Of a stretch of 64,000 nt of DNA, positions 16,884 through 23,478 are shown piece by piece. The notes beneath the pieces were generated by a model. It did not search any database, was not told the origin of the DNA, and worked only from the letters and a program-made list of their open reading frames with translations. Both the position numbers and the translations under genes were made by a program. Numbering within the stretch: the stretch's first letter is position 1; every line of letters begins with the position of its first letter. This DNA comes from Murinocardiopsis flavida (GTDB lineage Bacteria > Actinomycetota > Actinomycetes > Streptosporangiales > Streptosporangiaceae): contig NZ_PYGA01000002.1 of the NCBI RefSeq assembly GCF_003014485.1, positions 124,001-188,000 on the forward strand. The letters run 5' to 3'.

Positions 16884-17054
16884 GTGGCAGTCCCGAAGCG
16901 ACGGACATCGCGGTCCAACACGCGCAAACGCCGGTCGGCGTGGCGGGCCGAGCGCCCCGCACTCGTCGAGGTCACCGTCGACGGGCGCACGGCCCGCGTG
17001 CCGTACCCGCTGGCACCCGCCTACCGCCGCGGCTTGCTCCCCCTCCCCGACTGA
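16884..17054 (+). CDS. rpmF: 50S ribosomal protein L32, zinc-free paralogue
   Basis: A 56-residue L32 from GTG 16884, preceded by AGGAG. It begins [20 protein letters not shown], the invariant L32 N-terminus, and has none of the four zinc cysteines. The C-terminal half is shortened and ends RRGLLPLPD. It is transcribed away from the other C-minus ribosomal genes across the shared Zur box. Confidence 0.93.
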   Translation: MAVPKRRTSRSNTRKRRSAWRAERPALVEVTVDGRTARVPYPLAPAYRRGLLPLPD

Positions 17055-17144
17055 CGGATGGCGGCCCCGCTCGCCGCGCCGCTCCAAGGGTCCTGGTCAC
17101 GGCCCCGCAAGGGCATCCCGCGGGGTGGGGATGGCCCTCGCCGG

Positions 17145-17620
17145 TCAGCCGACGCGGAGGGTCGACTCGCGCACCGTGAGGTCAAGGGTCATCGTCGCGG
17201 GGGCGGCGGCCGCACCGCCGTTGTGGAGACGCCGCGCCAGCAGGTCGAGGAGCCGGCGCGCGGCCGCGCTGGTGTCGAGGCGCAGTGCGGTGATCGACGG
17301 GCGCGCCTGCTCGGCGATCGGGCCGTCGCTCACCGTGGCGATCATGAACCCGCCCGGGACGTCGACGCCGAGCCATCGGGCGGCGTCGAGCGCCCCCTCG
17401 GCGAACACGCTCGACGAGGTGATCAGGGCGTCCGGGGGGTCCTTGCCCTGGAGCAGCCGGGTCGAGACCTCCGTGGCCGACAGCTGCCCTTCGTTGTTGT
17501 CGGCGATCCGGATGGTCGGCGCCATGCCGCGCGCCGTCATGGCGTTTGAGTACAGCCACAGGATCGAACGGCGGTAGGCGTTGTCGGTCTGGCCGACCAG
17601 CACCGCGATCCGGCGCGCAC
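17145..17620 (-). pseudogene. C-terminal sugar-binding half of a LacI-family regulator
   Basis: About 155 residues of a periplasmic-binding-like domain, starting near RRIAVLVGQTDNAYRRS and ending DLTVRESTLRVG. They include the DALITSSSVFAEGALDAARW and GFMIATVSDGPIAEQARPS segments that match LacI effector domains. The HTH and first half are missing. The same open frame continues upstream into an unrelated TctC-like sequence, so the reading frame is a chimera made by deletion and is not a real gene. Confidence 0.75.
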
Positions 17621-17689
17621 GCTCGACTCGTGGGGTGCCGCGACGGTCCCGCGGTCCGCACCCGCACGGCTGGAGACGGAAAGGTGCGC

Positions 17690-17912
17690 GGGACGGTGTG
17701 ACCTTCTTGGACTTCACCAGCGGTTGCAGGTCGCTGACGTTGGTGATCAGCACGTCGACGTTGCAGCCGAGGAAGGCCGTGGTGGCGGCGGTGCTGCCGT
17801 CGGCGAAGTGGACCGGGGTGATATCGGCGTCGGAGACCTCCTTGAGGCGGGCCAGCGCGAAGTGCTCGTTGCTCGCGACGCCGGTGGTGGCGGCCTTGAG
17901 TCCGCCGCCGTC
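17690..17912 (-). pseudogene. Fragment of a TctC/Bug-type tricarboxylate-binding protein
   Basis: Reading leftwards from about 17912 the frame gives GLKAATTGVASNEHFALARL, then ITPVHFADGSTAATTAFLG and NVDVLITNVSDLQPLVKSKK. These are the central segments of extracytoplasmic solute receptors of tripartite tricarboxylate transporters (the G..a..allgG.vD pattern and the ..p..k.gk segment). The ends of the protein are missing. It is fused in frame to the LacI remnant. Such receptor genes often sit beside IclR regulators, and an IclR fragment lies immediately to the right. Confidence 0.65.
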
Positions 17913-17917
17913 GTCCT

Positions 17918-18165
17918 TTGATCAGTTCCGGGCCGAACTGGACGACATCCGCCGGCAGGGGTGGGCCTACTCCGTCGACGAGCGCGTCGTCGGGGCCGCA
18001 TCCGTCGCCGCGTCCGTCGCCGCTCCCGTCGCCGGCCCGGGCGGATCCTGTGACACCGCTGTCCAGGTCGCCGGGCCCTCGACCGCTCCGGCCTTCGAGG
18101 ACCGCGAGGCCCTCAGCGTCGAAGTCCGGCAGGCGGCAATGGCCCTCTCCGCCCGCCTCGGCTAG
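17918..18165 (+). pseudogene. C-terminal fragment of an IclR-family regulator
   Basis: About 80 residues on the plus strand, FRAELDDIRRQGWAYSVDER, then VVGAASVAASVAAPVAG, AVQVAGPSTAP and a final VRQAAMALSARLG before TAG. This is the end of the IclR effector-binding domain (GyA.d..E...Gv..vAaPv). The HTH and most of the effector domain are absent, and there is no start or ribosome site. Duplicated Ala/Val/Ser codons near SVAASVAAPVAG suggest slippage. Confidence 0.7.
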
Positions 18166-18716
18166 TGCTCCGGGTCAGGACCCCCGACCGGACCCGGTAC
18201 TCTCCGACGCCGTTCGCAGCCGGCGATGCCGCATTTCGATCTTGCACCCCGAATTAGGCCGCATGGCCGAATGCGGCCACATTCGCATTCTCTCGTTCCG
18301 ACGGTGCCCATAATCCTTGTGTCGCGGGTCAGAACCCGGCCCGGCCTACGTCGCCGAATCGGGGAATTGCGGCTCGTTCGCATTTCCCGGCGCCGCCGAG
18401 CCGGGGTTTCCGCGTGTCCGGGTGTGTTCCAGGTGCGCCTGCCGGTCGGGCATCGTCGTCCCAGCTCAGAACGTCCACACACCCGCATCCGCCACCGTCC
18501 GCCGGCCCCGGAACCGAGGCGGCCGCGGCGCGGGCGGCGCCGACGAGACGGGCCCACGTGCCGCACCCGCGAGTCGGCGCAAAGTATCGAGTTCCTTTCT
18601 GCGACGGACAGCTCAGAATCACCTTCGAGATAGCGACCGGCGCCGATTCCCTGACATAGATTGCCGGATGTGTCCGGACCGGAACTGCCCGTGAGGAATT
18701 ACCGAAGGGACCGACC
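18166..18716. other. Intergenic region upstream of the RiPP gene
   Basis: About 550 bases with no convincing gene. A possible -10 element TAGATT at 18657-18662 would start transcription near 18669, leaving a leader of about 48 bases before GTG 18717; no clear -35 is visible. The ribosome site GAAGGGA (18704-18710) has 6-base spacing. Confidence 0.4.
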
Positions 18717-18800
18717 GTGAAGAGAGCCGTCTACCGCGTCGCCGCCGCTCTGGGAATCGTCGACCGCAAGGTCCTCACCCGCCCCTACATCTACTACTAA
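18717..18800 (+). CDS. RiPP precursor peptide, atropopeptide (tryptorubin)-like, 27 residues
   Basis: GTG 18717 stands 6 bases after a good GAAGGGA site and opens 27 codons ending TAA 18798-18800. The leader MKRAVYRVAAALGIVDRK is basic and amphipathic, and the C-terminus is VLTRPYIYY: three tyrosines and an isoleucine at the very end. A tiny basic leader followed by a terminal aromatic block and then a cytochrome P450 is the known arrangement of atropopeptides, whose cores look like (W/Y)-I-W-Y and are cross-linked by the P450 at aromatic side chains. Here all core aromatics are Tyr. The next two genes (P450, sulfotransferase) are on the same strand. The family assignment is strong by architecture but not checked against databases. 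Confidence 0.75.
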   Translation: MKRAVYRVAAALGIVDRKVLTRPYIYY

Positions 18801-18834
18801 CAGCCCGGCGAGGCTCCACTCGGGCTCCGGCCCG

Positions 18835-18868
18835 GTCCCCGCGGCCCTTCTTCTCGGGCCGCGGGGAC
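18835..18868 (+). terminator. Hairpin between RiPP precursor and P450 (probable attenuator)
   Basis: A perfect 13-base stem, GTCCCCGCGGCCC and GGGCCGCGGGGAC, encloses loop TTCTTCTC, 34 bases after the precursor stop. There is no following U-run, so it may act as a partial terminator or an RNA-stabilising 3' structure. Such a device between precursor and enzyme genes gives more precursor than enzyme mRNA, common in RiPP clusters. Confidence 0.6.
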
Positions 18869-18923
18869 GACCACCGCACAGGCCCCGAGCAGACCGAGAA
18901 GACCGAGTAGACACGGTGCACCG

Positions 18924-20282
18924 ATGGCGGCCCACCCACCCTCCGGCCTTTCCTCTCCCCCTCCGGCACCCGAGCCCAGCCCTCCGGGCCCGCACCATGC
19001 GCGCGGCACCGCCAACGCCGCGGACTTCGGTGTCGACCCCCTCGGCTTCCTCACCCGCTGCGCGCGCGAGTACGGCGACGTGGTGGCGCTCACCCCCGCC
19101 AACGTCCTGATCGTCCACCCCGACGACATCGGCCGGGCGCTGGTCCACCGGCGCGGCGACGTCGTGAAGATCAGCGCAGAGCAGCGCCCTCGCGGCCCGA
19201 CCGGGTTCCCCTTGGCGATGATGAACAGCGAAGGGGCGAGCTGGGAGCGTAAGCGGTCGCGGCTGCGCCCGGCCTTCCGCAGCGATCGCCTCGAGGGCCT
19301 GGACACGATCGCCCGTGAGGCCGTCGCCCGCACAGTCGACCGGTGGAGCGACGGTGCGACCATCGACGTGCACGCCGAGATGTCGCGGCTGGCCATGCAC
19401 ATCGGAGCGGTGCACCTGGCCGGCCGGCCGCTGGGCGCCGAGGCCGACGCGCTGGCCGACGCCGTCGCCGCGATCATGCGGCTGACCGGCTCCCCCATCC
19501 GCCTGCCCGGGTGGCTCCCCAGCCCCACCGGCATCCGGCTGCGCCGCGCCCTGCGCGCCCTCGACACGGCGTTGGCGGCGCTCATCGAGGGCCACCCCGC
19601 CGACGACACCGTCACCGCGCTCGGCCGGCTGGTCGCCGAACGCGCCGACACCCCCTTCGCCGAGATCCGCGACGAGCTCGCCACCCTGCTCATGTCGGGC
19701 TATGAGACCACTGCCGACGCGCTGACCTGGCTCGTCCACGGCCTCGGCGGCAGGCCCGAGGCCGACGCCCTGCTGGCGGCGGACGCGCGGGACCACGGCG
19801 CCGCCGCCAGCGGGGCCGGCGGGACCGGCGGAGCCAACGGGCCCGGCGGCTACGCAGCGGCGGCGGCCAAGGAGGCGCTGCGGCTGTACCCGCCGGCGTG
19901 GGTGATCAGCCGGGTCGCGGTCCGCCCCATCGAGCTGGGCGGGTACCGGCTGGCGGCGGGCACCACGATCGGCATCAGCCAGTGGGTCACCCACCGCGAC
20001 GAGCGGTGGTTCGACGCCCCCGCGGAGTTCCGCCCCGAGCGCTGGCTGCGCCAGGGCGCCCCCGGCCACCGGTACGCCTACCTGCCGTTCGGAGCCGGCC
20101 CGCGCGGGTGCCTGGGCGCCTCGATGGCGGTGCGCGAGATCGAAGCGGTCGCCCGCGCCCTGCGCTCCAGGGTGCGCCTGGAGCCGGTCGCCCCGGGGCA
20201 GGTCAGGCCGCGTCCGGCCCTGGCGCTCCAGCCGTGCGGGGTCCGCGCGACCGTGCGCAGGGAACGGGCCGCGCCGCGGTAG
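18924..20282 (+). CDS. Cytochrome P450, probable RiPP cross-linking enzyme
   Basis: A 452-residue soluble class P450. It has the I-helix LLMSGYETTADAL, the K-helix ExxR in KEALRLYPP, the FRPERW meander and the haem loop FGAGPRGCLGA with Cys396 as haem ligand. A Gly/Ala-rich insert (GAAASGAGGTGGANGPGG) lies just before the K-helix. The N-terminus is Pro/Ser-rich with no membrane anchor. It needs an external ferredoxin and reductase, none encoded here. It follows the precursor gene by 123 bases and precedes the sulfotransferase by 49, so the likely job is oxidative C-C or C-N/C-O coupling of Tyr and Ile side chains in the RPYIYY core. No strong ribosome site precedes ATG 18924. Confidence 0.9.
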   Translation: MAAHPPSGLSSPPPAPEPSPPGPHHARGTANAADFGVDPLGFLTRCAREYGDVVALTPANVLIVHPDDIGRALVHRRGDVVKISAEQRPRGPTGFPLAMMNSEGASWERKRSRLRPAFRSDRLEGLDTIAREAVARTVDRWSDGATIDVHAEMSRLAMHIGAVHLAGRPLGAEADALADAVAAIMRLTGSPIRLPGWLPSPTGIRLRRALRALDTALAALIEGHPADDTVTALGRLVAERADTPFAEIRDELATLLMSGYETTADALTWLVHGLGGRPEADALLAADARDHGAAASGAGGTGGANGPGGYAAAAAKEALRLYPPAWVISRVAVRPIELGGYRLAAGTTIGISQWVTHRDERWFDAPAEFRPERWLRQGAPGHRYAYLPFGAGPRGCLGASMAVREIEAVARALRSRVRLEPVAPGQVRPRPALALQPCGVRATVRRERAAPR

Positions 20283-20331
20283 CTGCCCGCCCGCCGGAAA
20301 CGCTCCCCGCCGCTGCGAAGAGAGGATGTCG

Positions 20332-20985
20332 ATGGTCACGGTGATCGGCGCGGGTTTCGGACGAACCGGAACTACGTCGCTGCGGCGCGCGCTCGAACGG
20401 CTCGGCCTCGGGCCGGTCTACGACATGAAGGAGCTCTACGACCATCCCGACCACCTGGACGCCTGGCAGGCCGCCCGCACCGGCCGCGCCCCGGCCGGCG
20501 CCGCGCTCACGGGCTACGGTGCGGCACTGGGCTGGCCGGCGTGCGCCTTCCTCGGCACACTGGTGGCCGGGTTCCCGGCGGCCAAGGTCATCCTGACCAC
20601 CCGCGACCCCGCGACCTGGTACGACAGTGCGCTGCACACCCTGTACCGCAGCCGGTTCGACGACACCGGCGAACGGCGGCGCCTCACCGGCGGCACCGGC
20701 CGGGTGGCGGCCTTCGCCGAGCAGCTCATCTGGCAGGACACGTTCAGCGGCCGCTTCGATGACCGTGCGCACGCGCTGTCCGTGCTCGCGGACCACGAGC
20801 GCCGCGTCCGGACCCTGGTGCCCGCCGAGCGCCTGCTGGAGTTCCGGGCGGACCACGGGTGGGGCCCGCTGTGCGATTTCCTCGGTGTCCCCGAACCGCC
20901 CGAGCCCTACCCGCGCGACAACACCGGGAGCGACTTCCACGAGCGGGTCGGACAACGGCTGGCCCGCGAGTCCGGCCACCCCTGA
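20332..20985 (+). CDS. Sulfotransferase family protein (PAPS-dependent), candidate RiPP tailoring enzyme
   Basis: A 217-residue protein of the short Sulfotransfer_4 type. MVTVIGAGFGRTGTTSLRRA carries the 5'-phosphosulfate loop (GRTGTTS), and KVILTTRDPATWYDSAL matches the 3'-phosphate-binding RDP...S motif. I choose ATG 20332, with AGAGG 6 bases upstream, over the ATG at 20326 that overlaps this site. It would transfer sulfate from PAPS to a hydroxyl. Next to a Tyr-only RiPP core and a P450, tyrosine O-sulfation of the peptide is an attractive but unproven role. A perfect hairpin follows the stop, closing the unit. Confidence 0.82.
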   Translation: MVTVIGAGFGRTGTTSLRRALERLGLGPVYDMKELYDHPDHLDAWQAARTGRAPAGAALTGYGAALGWPACAFLGTLVAGFPAAKVILTTRDPATWYDSALHTLYRSRFDDTGERRRLTGGTGRVAAFAEQLIWQDTFSGRFDDRAHALSVLADHERRVRTLVPAERLLEFRADHGWGPLCDFLGVPEPPEPYPRDNTGSDFHERVGQRLARESGHP

Positions 20986-21000
20986 AGCACGCGCCCGGGA

Positions 21001-21040
21001 GCCCACTGCGCTGATCGTCTCCGCGATCAGCGCAGTGGGC
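21001..21040 (+). terminator. Strong hairpin after the RiPP/P450/sulfotransferase unit
   Basis: A perfect 17-base stem (GCCCACTGCGCTGATCG with its complement) and a 6-base loop TCTCCG, 15 bases after the sulfotransferase stop. It has the strength of an actinomycete I-shaped terminator. It overlaps the start of an alcohol dehydrogenase-like remnant. Confidence 0.7.
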
Positions 21041-21350
21041 CGGATCGCCGTGCAGTTCGCCGCGTGCTCTGGGGACCGGGTGGTCGCCGTCGCCCGGGCC
21101 TAGGCCCGGCTCGGGGAGCGCTTTCCCTGCGGGGCACTCGTCGCCGATCCCGCCACGGCGGGCCGGTCGATCACCAGCGCCTTCCTCTCGGACGAACCTG
21201 GCCTCGACGTCGAGACGGCCTACCTGGCCGCCGAGCGGGGCCTGGACCTCGGCGCGGTCGAGGTGCGGAGCTGGCGGACTGGATCGCGGCGGGAGCTCCG
21301 CGTACCGCGGGGCGCGTCGCCTTCCGCGTCGGGCACGAGGAGTGCGGTTG
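21005..21350 (+). pseudogene. Remnant of a zinc-type alcohol dehydrogenase/quinone oxidoreductase
   Basis: A frame reads ALIVSAISAVGRIAVQFAA, then GDRVVAVARA and TAG. This corresponds to the cofactor-binding segment VLVxGASGxVGRxAVQLAA..GARVVAVAR of medium-chain dehydrogenases. After the stop the same frame gives ARLGERF and further weak similarity to about 21350. There is no start, no catalytic domain and no end, and the G-x-GxxG motif has lost glycines. Confidence 0.55.
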
Positions 21351-21417
21351 AGGGCCGGCCCTGCGCGGGCGGGGCCCCGGGGAGGGGAGTGCCGGGTCAC
21401 AAGCCGTTCTCCGCGTG

Positions 21418-21449
21418 CTTGACCCCGACGTGACGTCAGGGTCTTCGCT
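21418..21449 (+). promoter_or_regulatory. MerR-type promoter/operator of the MFS-merR operon
   Basis: A -35 element TTGACC (21419-21424) and a possible -10 TTCGCT (21444-21449) are 19 bases apart, the long spacing typical of MerR-activated promoters. The spacer carries the inverted repeat ACCCCGACGTGACGTCAGGG. Transcription would start about at ATG 21456, making the MFS mRNA leaderless. The same element, with three changes, recurs at 23411. Confidence 0.7.
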
Positions 21450-21455
21450 GACCAC

Positions 21456-22676
21456 ATGCCACTCGTCGCACTCGCCTACTACGCCTCTCACCTGCTGAGC
21501 CTGCTCGGCAACGGCATCGCCGCGGTGGCGCTGCCGCTGATCGTCCTACAGACCACGGGCAGCCCGCTGGGCATGTCCGCCCTGGCGACCGCGGCCGCGG
21601 TCCCCTCCGTCGTGGTCGGCCTCCTCAGCGGGGTGATCATCGACCGGATCAACAGGCTTACGGCATCGGTGGTCTCGGATGTCATCTCCGCCGTGGCGAT
21701 CGCGTCGCTACCGCTCGTGGACATGCTGTGGGGTCTCGACCTCGTGTGGTTCATCCTGTTGGGCATCCTGGGCGCGTTCGGGGACGTGCCCGGCATGACG
21801 GCCCGTGAGGTCCTCGCTCCAATGGTGGCCCGGCACGTCGGTCTCGATCTGCGGCGCGTGGTGGGCGTGCGCCAGACCTTGACCTCCGTCGCCTTGGTGG
21901 TCGGACCCGCTGCCGCCGGTGTGCTGCTGGCCGCCGTCGACGCCATGGCCGTGCTGTGGATCACGGCGGCGACATCCGCGCTCGCAGCGGTGCTGACCCG
22001 GATGCTGCCGCGCCGCCTCGGGGCGGTCGACTCTTCCCGCGTCGCGCGCCGGCCCCTGATGCGGGAGCTCGTGGATGGCCTGCTGGTCTTGGGAAGGAGC
22101 CGATTCCTGCTGGGCACGACCTTCTTGGTCCTCGGTCTGGCCGTCGCGCTCGGCGGATTGCAGGGGCTGGTGATGCCGGTGTACTTCGACCTCATCTCCC
22201 GCCCCGAACTGCTGGGCCTGGTCCTCACCGTCTTGGCAGCCGGAATGCTGGTCGGAGCGACGATCTACAGCGCCATCGGAGCCCGGTTGTCGTCGCGGAC
22301 ATGGCTGTCGGCGGGGTTCATCGTCACCTCCGTGGGATTCGCCTTGATGGCCTCCCTCCTCTCCCCGGCGGTAGTGTTCGTCGGGGCGGCAGCCCTGGGA
22401 CTCGGCAATTCCGTGGTCGGAGCGGTCACCGGTGTCCTACAGGTCCAGCACATCCCCGGCGGTCTCCTCGGACGGGTGCTCAGCGTGAAGACGGCCCTGC
22501 TGACGGTTGCCGCGCCGGCGGGGATCGGGCTGGCAGGTGTGCTCGCAGAGCTCGGCTCGCCACTGCTGGCCGCGGCCGGCGTCACTGGGGTGTGGATCCT
22601 GGTGCTACTGGCCGTGATCGGTTCGCGTGCACTGCGCGACCTGGACCTGAAGGACATGCCCGATGCTCAGCAGTGA
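21456..22676 (+). CDS. MFS transporter (12-helix exporter type)
   Basis: A 406-residue membrane protein with about 12 hydrophobic helices. The motif A-like loop is LLSGVIIDRINRLTASV, and GNGIAAVALPLIVLQTTGS, ALATAAAVPSVVVGLL are typical of the actinobacterial MFS group related to enterobactin/macrolide exporters. The gene overlaps the MerR gene by 14 bases. The MerR-type promoter just upstream suggests induction by a drug or a peptide. The substrate is unknown; the neighbouring RiPP product is a possible cargo, but it lies beyond a strong terminator. Confidence 0.85.
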   Translation: MPLVALAYYASHLLSLLGNGIAAVALPLIVLQTTGSPLGMSALATAAAVPSVVVGLLSGVIIDRINRLTASVVSDVISAVAIASLPLVDMLWGLDLVWFILLGILGAFGDVPGMTAREVLAPMVARHVGLDLRRVVGVRQTLTSVALVVGPAAAGVLLAAVDAMAVLWITAATSALAAVLTRMLPRRLGAVDSSRVARRPLMRELVDGLLVLGRSRFLLGTTFLVLGLAVALGGLQGLVMPVYFDLISRPELLGLVLTVLAAGMLVGATIYSAIGARLSSRTWLSAGFIVTSVGFALMASLLSPAVVFVGAAALGLGNSVVGAVTGVLQVQHIPGGLLGRVLSVKTALLTVAAPAGIGLAGVLAELGSPLLAAAGVTGVWILVLLAVIGSRALRDLDLKDMPDAQQ

Positions 22677-23415
22677 ACTCGCCGACCTGGCCGGCGTCAC
22701 CGTGCGCACGCTGCGCCACTACCACCAGATCGGACTGCTGCCCGAGCCGCCGCGCACATCAGGGGACTACCGGCAGTACGACGTCGGCCACCTCGTGCGC
22801 GTCCTGCGGATCACGCGACTGACGGCGCTGGGTGTCCCACTGTCCGCCCTCCCCGAGGTGCTGGACGATCCCACGGCAGCCGCGGAGCTGCTCGACCAGC
22901 TCGATCGCCAGGCCGCCGCCGAGATCGAACGGCTCACCGCCCGCCGCGCCGGCATCGACGTACTGCGCAGCACCGGGACACCGCCCGACCTGCCGCCGGA
23001 GCTCTCCGCCTGGCAGGCGGCGCCCGGTCCGGGCGTGCCCGAGGCCATGGTCAGGTACGAGCGCGAGCAGCTCATCCTGATCGCTCATCTGCTCGGGGAG
23101 AAAGGCGCGGCACGTCTGGCCGCCCTGCTCGATGTCCCGGAGGACGCCAGGGCGGCCTCCGCCACGCTGACCGCGCGCTTCTACGTCCTTGATGCCGATA
23201 CCCCGGACCACGAGGTCGAGGCATTGATCGATGAATGGGTCGAGCAGATCCGACCGCTCGTGGCGACCACGGAGGGCATGTCGTCCCTCGACCCCCTCGC
23301 CCCCGCGCTGCTGGACCAGCTGGGCGCCCGCGGCCTCCGCCCGGTGCAGCACCGCGTCGTGCGCGCCCTCCAGCAGCGCCTCGCACGGGAGCGGCCCGAC
23401 TCACCCGGCGCTTGA
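22663..23415 (+). CDS. MerR-family transcriptional regulator
   Basis: A 250-residue MerR protein. The winged HTH is LSSELADLAGVTVRTLRHYH, followed by GLLPEPPRTSGDYRQY and the coiled dimerisation helix up to about residue 110. The remaining 140 residues form a helical ligand-binding region with no cysteine cluster, so it senses an organic ligand and not a metal. Its start lies inside the MFS gene and its stop inside the second MerR operator at 23411. It is expected to bind 21418 and 23411, controlling itself, the exporter and the S9 peptidase. Confidence 0.9.
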   Translation: MLSSELADLAGVTVRTLRHYHQIGLLPEPPRTSGDYRQYDVGHLVRVLRITRLTALGVPLSALPEVLDDPTAAAELLDQLDRQAAAEIERLTARRAGIDVLRSTGTPPDLPPELSAWQAAPGPGVPEAMVRYEREQLILIAHLLGEKGAARLAALLDVPEDARAASATLTARFYVLDADTPDHEVEALIDEWVEQIRPLVATTEGMSSLDPLAPALLDQLGARGLRPVQHRVVRALQQRLARERPDSPGA

Positions 23416-23442
23416 GCCCGACGCGACGTCAGGGGGTCGACT
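23411..23442 (+). promoter_or_regulatory. Second MerR-type promoter, upstream of the S9 peptidase
   Basis: TTGAGC (-35, 23412-23417) and TCGACT (-10, 23437-23442) are again 19 bases apart, and the spacer repeats the 21418 element (CCCGACG, one base, GACGTCAGGG). Only three of the first 24 bases differ between the two sites. The -35 overlaps the merR stop codon. The peptidase ATG is 37 bases after the -10. Confidence 0.68.
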
Positions 23443-23478
23443 GGTTGCATCCGCACCCACCGACCGGAAGGATCCGTT

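Noticed and set aside
21001-21040. Hairpin as a mobile-element end or attachment site
   Set aside because: No transposase, target duplication or second copy is visible; position right after the sulfotransferase stop fits a terminator.
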